This document shows positions 34,916 to 46,690 of a stretch of 64,000 bases of DNA, one piece after another. The DNA comes from Coptis chinensis. Lineage: Eukaryota; Streptophyta; Magnoliopsida; Ranunculales; Ranunculaceae. The notes under the pieces are model-generated. The model saw only the letters and a list, made by a program, of their open reading frames with translations, did no database searches and was not told where the DNA came from. A program made the translations under genes and the position numbers. The stretch is taken from contig CM027377.1 of NCBI GenBank assembly GCA_015680905.1, positions 20,422,501 through 20,486,500 on the forward strand. Direction: 5' to 3'. The stretch's first letter is position 1, and every line of letters starts with the position of its first letter.

Positions 34916-36084
34916 CTAAACACGTCGGTACTGGTAGCGGAGGGCACACGCCAGAGATGGCTCCCCGAGCTCCCAATGGGCCGACACCATTCGCCTTTTC
35001 GGCGACGATGCTCGTGCCTCGATGATGTATCCTCGGAAGGAGAATCCCCATGAGGTGGAAAGCGCTGTAAAGCATATCGCCCGAACCGTATTTGAACTTC
35101 TAGCTCTCATCCGTTCCCACCGCCATCCCTCGGCTGGGTACGGATCTCGGGTTATGGTGGATAGTAGCCCGTCGAGTCCGGAGGTCTTCGTAGATAGTAT
35201 TGAGTGAACACATGCCACGATGAATCACAGCCATGCGTTCGTGATCCGACCAACACCTCTCCAAAGCATCAAAGATCAAAACAAGTCAAGTCCTCCTCAT
35301 CCTCCGAAGTCATTCTCATTTCCACCATCCTCCTCGCCCTCTACCCTATCCTCGAGGCAACCTCCAAACTCGTTGGACACAATCCTTATAAATCCGAGGA
35401 TTTCGTGTAGGGTAAGGTAAATCCTATCGGCGTCGGAGTCGCCTCAACTTCAAAGATGATCTTGGTTATCAAAACGGGGGAGAGGTGCAATAGACTTCCT
35501 TACTCCCCTAATCATGTTAAGCAAAAACTCCAAGATACGAACTCGACTATACGCTCGAGTATCCATAGAATGTGGAGGCAGTTCGGACCGATGTCGTGAC
35601 CTTCTCCTTCCCTAGGGCGCCCGACCAATCCATCGAGCTGCAGCCTACCGGTTTGGTTCGAGAGGATGCCCTGGCGAACACAATGCGAGCTTGTATTGTA
35701 GTTCCCTTTGGTAACTGTCGCGTTCATCAACGGCTCGACCCCATTATATTGGGACTCCTGCAACGTGGCATCCAGATGGATTCTAGGCGGAATGCCTAGA
35801 ATCTCAGCCAACAACCTAGCAGTTACTTCCTTCCTCCTCTTTGCCACCGTAACAAAAATTCTACTCCCCTCCAACTCCCTCGTGTTGTAAAACCGTCGGA
35901 CTAACTCTTCGAGGTAAAAGGCGTCAGTCGAGTACCACAAGCTATTCCAATATCTACTAATCATTTCGTCACCGTAAAATGGCGGGAAGTGGTCGCCAGT
36001 AAATGCTTGCTCCGACAAAATTCGATGTTGTTGAGCCATTGGAGTTTGAACTGATTTGGGGTTTGTAGAAGGTGTAGGAAGCAA
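34916..36084 (-). pseudogene. Element C post-integrase-type ORF
   Basis: Starting near 36084, it contains ILSEQAFTGDHFPPFYGDEM, VRRFYNTRELEGSRIFVTV and LAEILGIPP. This resembles the plant transposon protein domain found after or beside pol in Athila/Tat elements (the so-called env-like ORF). It is related in layout to the ORFs of element A. Broken fossil. Confidence 0.6.
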
Positions 36085-37090
36085 TGAGGGACAACCTCAC
36101 AAAAAAAAAAACGATGGTGGTGGTGGTGTGGTGGCGCGGCAGCTTGAATTTTTTTTATTTTTCGGTGGTTTTTGATGATTTAAATTGGTGGAGGTGGTGG
36201 TGGTACGATTTTGAGAAGATTTGGAGTGGGTTTGGATGTTTGGCGTGGGTGTATTTTTTTTTTAAAATTTTTTAGTTAGGGTTTGAAGCTTTGTTGGTCG
36301 TTAATGGAGGTTTGGAGAAGTGAAGAATGCTAATTGTTGGTGTGAAGGTAAAAGGCTTAGGTCTTGCTGGTTGGGGGCCCAAGCCCAATTTGAATTTTTT
36401 GAATTTTGTCGATTTTTAGCGCGACTTCAAACTAATATTGCCATTTCGTTACCGGTCTGACTTTTGTGAATGAGATATGGAAATGATCAGGAGAGAATTT
36501 CCAATCCAATGATCCATAAAACACTCTATTCCGACCGTGGATGACATATAAGATAGTGGAAAAACGCCAGCGCGTGCATGACATCACGTTATGCGAACGA
36601 ATGAACTCTAAATTCATAGATTATGTCAACCGGAATCGGAATACAATTAAATGGCCTAAGCAACTCTAATGGAACATAAAACATTCTAAGACGGAAACAC
36701 GAACACCCCACCCCCAAACAAATTTTTTACAACAGAGTTTAGAAAATTTGTTTTTTTAAAAGTGGGTCTTTTAAAGTTAGATTCCCGAGACTTCCTAGAT
36801 TACTATGTTTATTATTTAATATTTTTTTTATTTTTATAAGGAAAAACAATAAGGAATAAGGACATAATTCACCCCATAGAGAAACATGACTAAAAAATCT
36901 GAGAAAACATGCAAGAGTGGAAAACGTGAATTATGTTAAACGTGGACTTAGGATCCGGTACTTACAGCCACTCACTCCCTAGGGAGGGCCCGGTTACCTT
37001 AATGGTGCACTCACAAATATATGGAAATGAAAGGAAATGCACCAAACACAAAAATTTGAGTCATTTATAGTCGGATACTCGAGACTTTAT
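36085..37090 (-). other. Non-coding spacer of element C where pol would be expected
   Basis: It holds GGTGGTGG-type low-complexity sequence near 36113-36210 and a polypurine-like motif at 36704-36719. No RT, RNase H or integrase motif was found. Confidence 0.55.
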
Positions 37091-38260
37091 CTAAACATAT
37101 GTATGAACATGCAGTTTATCATATATCAACAACCGAAATAGTTGTGGATTATTCCATAAATAAATATCACAGAAAACATATCCAAACACAATCAAGCACC
37201 AAGATTTCCTATGACGCAACCTAGTGAACTGAAAGCGAAGTCGGATAGACCTATAACGTAACCTAGCATGCACCTTCTTTTTCATCTTTGAACGAGAGGG
37301 TGTCCTAGTGAATAAGTGTGGAAAAGTGAATGGTTGTGGAAGATATGGTGGATATGGATAAGTTGTAGAAGGAAAGCATGTAAACAATAAGGATGTGGGT
37401 TTAGCACAAAACTCATTCATGGTGTAGGTAGGGACTGTCTCAAGTCTGAAAATGAAGGTGTCAAATGGTTTGTCCTTCTGAAGTATTTGTTTACTAGGTG
37501 GATTTAAAAAATTATGAAGCACAGGAGAAACAAAAGGATCGAGTGCAAACTCGAGATTCCTTTGAAAGGGTGGAAGGAGGGGAGTCGAGATGGATGTTGT
37601 GCAAAGTAGTTCTTGATAGGGTGAATCATCACTTGCTCTAAGAAACTCATCGAATTCCTCATCTAGATTGGTCATATCCACATTACTATGGTAGTCCTCT
37701 ATATCTTTGAGAAAGTCATCTATCTCGTCCTCATCCATAATATGTGTATCGACTAGTGTAGGGATGAAAATGTTGGAGTCTGAACTTCCAAAGGAAAGAA
37801 ATTTGGGCATATGATTATCAGGGAACGTGTTGTTGAAATAATCTTGAGTTTAAGCTCGATCATGCTAACCTTTCCATCCATAGACAAATCGGGTAAATGT
37901 GTCTTTGTTTTAAAACATTTACTTCAACAAACAAGATGGCCAAAAGACATGGACATCGAACCATCGCGACAATTAATGCGCATTGGCGGTTGCAGGGAAA
38001 GGGCTCTAAGATGATGGGACGAGTCGTTAGCGACTTCTGTATCGAGGATGACAAAATCAGCCGGATAGTAGAAATCCTGAACTTTTACCAACACGTTTTC
38101 AAGCACACCCTTAGGATACTTAATAGACAGATCAGCTAATTGCAACGTCATTTTAGTGGGTTGCATCTCCTCTAAACCTATTTGTCTATACAAATAAAAC
38201 GGGAGTAAGTTAACACTAGCCCCCAGGTCTAATAACGCGGTCGTCGTATAGGAATCTCCT
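37091..38260 (-). pseudogene. Element C protease and linker region
   Basis: A retroviral-type aspartic protease segment with MTLQLADLSIKYPKGVLENV and VQDFYYPADFVILDTEV lies at about 37924-38200. A frame of 239 codons (37091-37810), acidic then Pro/Thr-rich, follows in sense. Broken fossil. Confidence 0.65.
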
Positions 38261-38631
38261 AAGGTGCATTGTACTGTAGGCCGACCAGGGTCCTTGTACT
38301 TAACAATTCCATTATGTTTAGATAGAGTTGGGAATTGTTATGTTAAAAAGGCGTCTTTTGGTATATTGGTCTTAGGCCTAGTAGTACACAACTCCTTAAG
38401 AAACTTAGCATGGTGTGATAGCTTTTTAATAGCTTCGAGGAAGGGAAGGTTTATAGTTAGATTCTTGAAAACGTTCCTAATCTCCTCATAATTTGTATCC
38501 CTAGTTAACATGGCTAATTTTTGTGGAAACGGTGGTTTCTCTCTATATTTAGCATATGTATCACCTGGGTGTTTAACCTTGGCTTTCTGTTTTTTAGGTT
38601 GTGTTGTAACTGGTACCTCTACAGTGGTAGG

Positions 38632-40302
38632 CTATTCAGTTTCTATTTCGGTATCTAGTAAAATAGCAGGTGTAGGGGCTATTTGTGGGGTAACTATAGA
38701 CATAGTTACTTTGTTATCAACCACTCTGCCAGAACGGAGAGTGGTGATGGCATTTAGCTCACCTACCTTTTCATATTCATTACTAGTATTATCGGTTACC
38801 TCAAAGATTGTGTTTGTTGTTTTAGGATTAGGTATTGCGTGACCTGGAAACACACCTTTGGGTTGGGCTTTATCTTGGGCCAACTGTTGGCTTAAATTAT
38901 TAACGGATTGTAGAAGCTGTTGGTTAGATTGAGCCATGGTTTGGAAAATTTTTGGCTCACTTGTATGAAGGTGTCAAGATGATCTGGTTGTGTGGGTGTA
39001 GTAGCCACGGGTGGTGTGACTGGAATTATCTCGCGTGAATTATTTATGGGCGGATTTTGATAGTTATTATTTACCGGAACGATACCTCTATTAGCATTAT
39101 AACTATTATAACTAGCTTGACCTTGTGCTTGACCTTGTCGAGGTTGCACTTGGTTGTTATAATTATTATAATTACCCTGACCCTGTCCTTGTCGTGGTGG
39201 AGCTTGGATAAAACTGTGCGTTGGCCTAACATATTGATTATTATACCCTGGAGGTGTGACGTGTTGGTTATTTCTCCAACCGAAGTTGGGATTTTGTCTC
39301 CAAGGGGCGTTAGGTTCACTATTAATGGAACAAGCCTTTTCATAGGCTATAGGGGGCGTGGGAGTCGGGATGCTCGGGACTCAACGAAACTACATGGATT
39401 TGAATTTACATTCATGATGGGGATATGCTTTTGTTGAACGTAAATGGCCTCTACCTTTTAGTAAGTGATTGATTAGAGTTTTAAGCTCGGGATCGCGTGT
39501 TTAATTTCAAACATACCGCGGCCTTAATCGTATTAGAAGAACTAGTGGAGCGTGGATATCGTCCACTACCCCCCGGTTGTTATTTCGCTTTAGTTTGATC
39601 CTCTAAAAATTTATAAGCCTCGAGGCTCCTTTACTTAAGAAACTACCCCCATTCATTATCTCAATGACTTCTTTATGGTGGTGTAGAAGTCCTTTGAAAA
39701 GGCACGAACTAACGTGTCTTTCTTTCGCTAGGTTATGATGTAGACACTCTATAAGGAGATCGGTGAAATGATTCCAAGCCTCGAAAATGATTCATGAGGA
39801 TTTTGTCGAAAAGAAATGAATCTTGGAAAGCATCTCATCCGTCTTTAAGGGGGTGGGTAAAATGTTCCATAAACGGTGAACAAGTTTAGCCCACGAGTCC
39901 ACGTAATTAGGGGGCGCTTAACCAAGACGCCGCCTTATCGGCTAAGGTGAAAGGGAATACCCTCAGTTTAATTTGTTCCGCACCAATCGTAGGATGGTGG
40001 AATGTTGTTAGGACTTGTTCAATCCTACGCATGTGCTGATAAGGTTTTTCATGATCTAAACCATGAAAAACGGGTAACAAATTAAAAATATTTGGGGGGA
40101 TTTGGAAATCCCCCACTGGGTCTGCTAGAACGATGCAAGATTTGGGGCTACCGCTCAAGGCTTTGTAGAAGTCAGAGAGAGGAGGTGGTGTGTGTGAAAT
40201 AGTAGCTAGAGGTGTAGTGGGTGGTATACTAGATAGACTTGTTTGTTGACGTTGTTGTGTAATTACGTTCGGTGTTTTTGTTCGACCAGACCTTAATCTC
40301 AT
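38632..40302 (-). pseudogene. Element C gag
   Basis: It starts near 40302 with MRLRSGRTKTPNV. It contains FHGLDHEKPYQHMRRIEQVL and LRVFPFTLADKAASWL, typical of the gypsy gag capsid domain, and continues into Asn/Gln/Gly-rich text (38892-39340) common in Athila gag C-termini. Broken in several places. Confidence 0.7.
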
Positions 40303-40839
40303 ACAAGGCTAAGACCAAACTTAGCTAAACACGTCAACACTCCAAACAATCCTGATATACTAGTATAAACCTCTAACAGGAGATGCGAGGTGTGGAAGAA
40401 AGGAATACCTGATTAAGGTCCTTGTTTTCGCTTTTATGAATAGCGTCTTGTTTACGCGTGTTCGGTGTATATAACAAGTTAGAACGCTGAAAAGCGTGAA
40501 AAATCGGGTTCGAATCAAACGTGGAAACCGCAAAATTCAGCTCGGCGGTGGGCTCACTTTGGGCGCCAGCAGTGCTTCGGTGTAAACTTTGAGTTACAGT
40601 GTTTGAGCGTGGGTTGCTTCGGTTTTTGGTGGCGCTTTAGCTTCCAAGAACTTGAGCGTTGTGTCGCTCCTTTGAAGCGAAGAGCGCCCCGGCAATTTTT
40701 TTTCGAGGAAGTTTAATGCTGAAAAAGACAACCACAGTTAGAATCGAACAAGGGTGGGTGGGTGAAATGGGACTTTAAGAAGAGTACTTATACTACGAAA
40801 ACAATGCGAAAGTGAAACTAAGATGGCAGCGGTGCCATT

Positions 40840-42396
40840 TGATAAAACATAAAAATATAAAAGTTTACCTACGAAATGAACGATAAACTCAAAACGTAAG
40901 TAAACTAAAACTTATTTACGTGCCTATATTTATCAAAGATTTCTACTCTCAATCCTATTGAGATATAGTGGAGTAGATGATTTGTTCCACTCCTAGTTCT
41001 TCCGCATGGTAATGCTCTCTACGTATAAATAATCTTAACTAAAGTCTAATGAGAGATTTACGAAATGATAACTAGACTACGATGCAACTACCCACAAGAT
41101 GCAACTAGTCGACTATTTAAACAACTATGGGAATACAACGTCGATTCTATGATAAGGAGTTAGAGGGGGATTGATTCCACCTTAGCTCAACTTAATCCAC
41201 TAACCAATAATCGTCAGAATCCAATTGAACTACTTTGCGGAACAACTGGTTATTCCTAATCCCTAATTACACATGGCATTTCTACCAATTCATAACTAGC
41301 ATGTGAACGATTACACCCATTCTCATGGTGAACTAATCATTTCTAGAGTGGAAAGGAAATTACGACGACTCTACGGTAATCGGAATCAAGCTTTCATCAA
41401 GGCTTCTCAACCCCCTCTAATGGAGGTTTAGCCGAGAATCATCACGCTATCATTCCCAATCAAATTCGAACAAGACATGATATAAAGATTGAAACTTTGC
41501 TTATTTAAACTCAAATGGAAACTACTCATGCAAAAAATCTATTCAATCTAATAAAGACAAATAATTAATTACGTGTATTGAACTAAATAAGTAAATGGAA
41601 AATGAAAATAGATTACCAAGAACACTATTTTATTAATCTAATGAATAATAAAACAATGATTCAAATACTAAATTAATAATCTACTTTGTTCTAAAGTAAT
41701 TAATTAAACATGAAACTAGATCTAAAACAAGATATGAAAAACTAATTAATTAACTAATTGAAAATCTAAAACTAAGTTCTAAAACTAATTAATGGAGGCT
41801 AACTAATCTAGGTCTAACTATCTACCATTAACAAAGAGTCAAGCTCTTGTTTTTATACTTTCAGATCCAAAAATCGTGCATGGGCTTGGAGCCATGTTTG
41901 GGCCAGAGAATCAGGCCCAAAACCCAATTCTTTCAGTCCAAAAAGGCCTATTCAGCTGCAGTTGGCTTCAACAGACTTTTCGTCCACTTCTGCTCCTTTG
42001 ATTTGGTCAAGGCTTAGACCATTGGAAAGCTCTTTCCGAGCCGGTCGTTTTGACATAAGGTAGGTCCAATTCCGAGGTCTGAGTCTAAAGATACGACCTT
42101 CCGAAGTTCTCACGACTTTGTGTCTTTGTTTACGCCCGGCGTCAACTTTTCAGCTTTTGACCGGGCTTTAGAAAGGCTTTGTCTTCTTGAATCTTGGCCT
42201 TTAATCACAGAACTCCTTAGCAACCGACCTTTGCTCCTTTATCTCGCTAAAGTGGTACATTTCTGCATATAATGGACTTTGAAGCCTGAAATGCATAAAA
42301 ACACATAATCAGTATTAACTCTTAATTATTACTCACATAATTGGTCTAAAAGTATGACTGTTACAGGGTTAAAACTACAGTTTTGGGCTCTTATCA
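40840..42396 (-). repeat. 5' LTR of element C
   Basis: It is 1,557 bp and pairs with 30574-32114. The TATA box copy lies near 41848-41856. Confidence 0.9.
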
Positions 42397-43207
42397 GCCG
42401 CCATACCCGAAATCGCAAAGAACGAATTATCTTATTTGTTGGACACATAGAGTCTACCTTTACCCAGTCATGAAAAGTGGCCGCAAACTGTGGGAAGTAC
42501 ATCCTCATTATCCTGCATGCTGTAACTGACAAAGTGATATAGTGCTGCCGAAAAGACCGAGCCCTCTTAAGGTTCTCAATTACTAGGTTTGTGATGTCGA
42601 AAGCGGTATGTTGCTGGGCCAGGGCATGTAATGTTTTACAAGCTAATTTTGAGGCAGTGGAAAAATGCCAATCCCCCATGATGTTCAGAAGAATAAACAA
42701 CATGGTAGTCCCAACATTCATGGTCATACTAGCTAGTGGAATAGTGTTGTCTGGCCATCGACCAACTTCTGCACGTTCAATGACTTGGGCGAGGCCATCG
42801 CCATAACAGGAGGCGAAATCTTCCCAAGAATAGTCATTAAAGTTGTTTTGTATCATGTATTGAATGGGGATGTTTGGCTGAATATGAGGAAGGTCCAAAG
42901 CCGTAACAACTGCTGGCTCGTAAAAAGGGTGTCAGGTGTTACCAATACATATTGCAAATCCGTTCAACATGAAACCATGTACAGCAGGTAGATCCTCCAT
43001 ATGATCGTAAAAATAAGTTGCCAAACCTGGAGAGTATGTCTGCTCAGGGTGTAAAATGAATGAGTTCCAACCAACTTGTGTGATGAAGTCTCTGGAAAGA
43101 TGTCCATATGCAGGAGAATTTAGCAAAACATGGAAAGATTGCTCTGGAATAATCTTTGGAGATGCCATTGTAGAAGACGTGTGAAGAAAGATACCACCTG
43201 TAGACAA
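42397..43207 (-). pseudogene. Element A, 5' part of the third post-integrase ORF
   Basis: It starts near 43168 with MASPKIIPEQSFHVLLNSPA and contains ITQVGWNSFILHPEQTYS, YFYDHMEDLPAVHGF and WPDNTIPLASMTMNVGTTML. A close copy is in element B (62500-63240). It ends at the insertion site of element C. Confidence 0.75.
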
Positions 43208-43344
43208 AGATAAACAAACATTAGAATACGATTGGAATGACTAAGTAAAAAAAAATTATATTATTTACCATAGGAAAATTGCAGTATATTTAAAAAGTAA
43301 AAAGAAAATGACAAAGAACATAAAATTGCAAAATCTAATTTGTG

Positions 43345-44440
43345 TCATGGGCCCAAGTAACGGCGAGGATCCTTTTGTGAGAGAAATCCATTTATAAGAT
43401 TCTCAATGCCGTCAATCCGTGCAATAGCCTGTTGCAACATTTCGCTCTGTGTCTGGTAAATATTGGCATGGTTCTCCATTATGAGAGTGATTTGCCAAGA
43501 ACTAATTGTGGCTGTGCAAGAATTGTGCTTGTTCCTCTTCTTGTATTGTCCGCAGGTCGTGAAATTCAAGAAGACTAGTGATGATAATGTTCTGACGTTT
43601 GTATAATGTCATCAGTCCTTGGTGAATTAAATGAAGGCCTTCCATAGGATTAAATACGTTGCGTATTGCATTTTCAGTGAAGATGTTGTCAGCGAAACAA
43701 GTTTCGCCGGTTTCTGCACCGACATGGTTCTTTGCAACGTCGGGATTCCAAAAACCGTTCATACAAACTGAGTGAATGGTGAGAATGTTAGTTGTTATGA
43801 GAGGTGTACTAGGAGCAGTAATAGGAAAACCCCAACACATCATGATAAGTGTCACAATGGTTGGCAAAGGAGCTGCCTTTTTCTTGGCACGTGCGATCGC
43901 GTTCGAGAGAAATTTAATTATGCAAAAATCATTGCATTTAGTCTGCAAGACTCAGAGTAGATGGAGGAGGGGTTTTGTTATTTTGGAAGTCTTAGATGTG
44001 CAGAGCACATTATGAGCTAGCCATTGGATCACAGATAATTGGTTTCTTTGTAAGGATCGCTGATAAATAATACGGTTTTTCCGATTGTATTCGCCGTAAA
44101 GGATAGTTGCAAACATCAGATGCCTGATATTGTCGAATGGTGAATCCTGAAGGTGTACCCCCTGGTTCGTAATGGGAATTTGAAGTACCTCGGAGATGAT
44201 TTCCATAGTCAATTCACGCTCGCATCCGTTTGCACGGACAAAGAATTGCCCGTTTTGGAAATAACCATGTTTATAGAAAAGCAGGACCAATTTTCTGGAA
44301 TAAAATGCCTACTTATGATGTAATAGAGGGAACTATCCTCGACGTAAAATTTCTGTGTCAAAAAATGGATGGAAAAGACCGTTTTGGAAATTTTCCATAA
44401 AATTTTGCTCGGGCACGAAAATTCGAGTGAGGGCCATTAA
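43345..44440 (-). pseudogene. Element A, second post-integrase ORF
   Basis: It contains LLFYKHGYFQNGQFFVRANG, IISEVLQIPI, LYGEYNRKNRIIYQRSLQRN and, further on, NVFNPMEGLHLIHQGLMTLY. The tail matches element B at 63393-63938. Similar in order and motifs to the first ORF. Broken fossil. Confidence 0.65.
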
Positions 44441-45163
44441 AGATGGACGAAAAGGAGTGGTGAAGATAATTTAGTGAAAGAGGGAAGATTGGATTTTAGA
44501 GGTGTCTATCCTTGCTATAAATAGGCACAAATCCGAAGATGCAGAAAATACGAATCGAGGTGTCACAGGGTAGTTAGACCACGTATATTTTCTGAAACAT
44601 GGTGCAAAAGTGGATGTAGTGTGGATGGGAAAAATGGGGCATGTGACTACAAGGAGTGCCTTTTTTTTTTTTTTTTTTGTTCCCCCCCCCCCCATAAACT
44701 GCGTAAGAAGAAGTACAAGGAAGATATAATTATAATATCACAATAGAATGTAACAACGTACAGAGATGTTGAAAACACACCATAATGACATGGGGAATAA
44801 AATACAAAATATGCCACATTAACAACATTACTATAATAAAACAAATGAACATGAAGACTTGAGTAACATATTCAATTTGTCGCTGCTCAAACTTTTCTAG
44901 TGCATCCATGAAGCTTGAAAATTGGTACGAACTAAAAACGATATTAGAATTAATTAAAGAAGAAGTGTAGAGGGAAGAAGATGAAAGGAGTGAATGTGAA
45001 GGATGTGTTGAACTTATTTACAGAAAGAAAATTGAGCCGTTTTCTGACCGTTTTGCAAAACGTTAGTAGACAGTAAAATTTGCTGTTAAGTGTGACGTCA
45101 CACTTAACAGCAAATCGGTCAGTAATAATATATATATTATTACTAATATTATTATATATGTTT
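44441..45163. other. Spacer between post-integrase ORFs, with poly(T)/poly(C) and palindromes
   Basis: A T run and C run stand at about 44661-44694. A perfect palindrome pair lies at 45078-45115 and 45121-45144. No gene is seen. Confidence 0.6.
45049..45144. repeat. Palindrome cluster including a 38-bp perfect palindrome
   Basis: Three perfect palindromes are packed into 96 bp: CGTTTTGCAAAACG at 45049-45062, a 38-bp one at 45078-45115 whose centre is TGACGTCA, and a 24-bp AT-only one at 45121-45144. CTGACCG (45044-45050) and CGGTCAG (45116-45122) add an outer stem. It is located in the spacer of element A. Confidence 0.9.
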
Positions 45164-46040
45164 CTACCGATATATAATATAATATTGGAGATATAAATAA
45201 CTAATATAATATTTGACAAGGCAGAAATTTTGGAAAATGTAGGAAATAACAGACATCCTAGGTTGGAAAAATAAAATGCAAACACGTAAATAAAATATTC
45301 GACATAAATAATATACAAGACTGGGAAAATAAACCGCTTTCATCGAGAATCTTCGGGGGCTCTTGAAGAAGAATCGAGTCCCGCGCCGCTTAAAGATTGA
45401 GAGCCCGTGGAGGCTAATTGCTCCTGGATATTGCCTAGAGTATCCATCACCTGAGCTTGGAATTGGTGCTGGTTTGCCTTGAGCATTCGCTGGAACTGGT
45501 TCTGGCGAGTAGTCATTCGCTTCTGAAATGCATTCATGGAAGTTCGCATTTCTTGCTGAAATTCGCCCATGCTGGTCCGTCAGCGACTCGTGGCGAGTGG
45601 TCATATTCTCCCTCAACTCGCCCATGGTATGTTTCATTGATACCTGGCGAGTGTACATGTCTTTCATGCCACTGTTCATAGCACGTAAAACATCCATAGG
45701 ATGGCTCATCTTGCTCATAACATCCTCATCAAAAAAGGGTGGGTGTGATGGACCTACATTAGCGTGTTCAGCTGCCATTGGTGCTGTGGGTTCCCATGGG
45801 GACAATATGCATTTATTGAAAACAAGCATATTCTCATATGGTAGCATAGGGAGTAACGGGGTGGCAGACAGGAAACCCAAATTAATCATAATTTACGTTA
45901 CAAGAACGGCAAGAGGGGCTGACCTGAGTGTGGCATGCGTAATGACATCAAAAAGAAAGGTGACTATGCAGAAGTTACCCTTGCGCTCCTGGAGGATCCA
46001 GAGTAGGTGGAGGAATGTCTTGTTGATATCTGATGGCTTC
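45164..46040 (-). pseudogene. Element A, 3' part of the first post-integrase ORF
   Basis: It contains NVGPSHPPFFDEDVMSKMSH, SGMKDMYTRQVSMKHTMGEL and Gln-rich NQFQRMLKANQHQF text. The upstream part of this ORF is at 52742-53156; unit D inserted between them at 46041. Broken fossil. Confidence 0.6.
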
Positions 46041-46494
46041 TGATAAGCACGTAAATGTTACATTATTTACACCTAATTTTATATTAGTTAGTTCGTTTAA
46101 TTAATTTGTTAGATTTAGTTAGTGTGTTTTTGATAATTTTGCAGTAATTGGAGTTAATTGGTTGAAAGTGATGAAACTCCAGAGATTTGGGATATCAGTG
46201 TGTTCATTGATTTTACAGTTCAGCAAAAGTGCCTAGCGTTGGTGAATTCACTATTTGCATTTGGATATGGCTTGGTTTATTTGGATGGGCTTTTGAAGAA
46301 TTAATGGAAATGGGCCCATGGCTTATGGGCTTAAGTACACCCAAGTGACTAGCATCTTTATATATATATATAATAGCAGTCCCTTTTCGGGTTCATTGAG
46401 GCTGTCCTCGTAAGCACGGGGATTAAGAAAAAATAGGAGAAAAAAAATAGTAACTAAAGAGTCCCAATTAATTATGTTTTCTTTATATACTAAA

Positions 46495-46690
46495 TCTCTT
46501 CTCTTTTCAAGAGTCCTAATTAATTATGTTTCCTGTTTCGTAATCTATACACATCCAAACGAAGAATAATAAGGATTACAGGAGAGACTCTCTTCTTCAA
46601 GAGTCCTAATTAATTATGTTTCATGTTCCTAATTTATACACATCCAAACAAAGAATAATAAAGATTACAGGAGAGACTCTATTCAAATAA
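46495..46690. repeat. About 105-bp tandem duplication in unit D
   Basis: AAGAGTCCTAATTAATTATG, then a CATCCAAAC...AAGAATAATAA stretch and AGGAGAGACTCT, occur twice in a row. A diverged partial copy lies to the left near 46457. Confidence 0.8.

Larger units (their letters stand above)
30574..42396 (-). mobile_element. Element C: Athila-related LTR element without visible RT or integrase
   Basis: It is 11,823 bp, with LTRs 30574-32114 and 40840-42396 and a perfect 5-bp duplication GCCGC (30569-30573 and 42397-42401). After the 5' LTR (right side, minus sense) comes a primer-binding-like TGGCACCGCTGCCA, close to the tRNA-Asp type used by Athila/Tat elements. Parts: gag 38632-40302, protease about 37924-38260, a low-complexity ORF 37091-37810, and a post-integrase-type ORF 34916-36084. 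Reverse transcriptase, RNase H and integrase are not seen. The LTRs look about 97% alike outside one diverged block, suggesting an insertion about one to two million years ago or less. Structurally whole at the ends, coding parts broken in several places. Confidence 0.85.
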
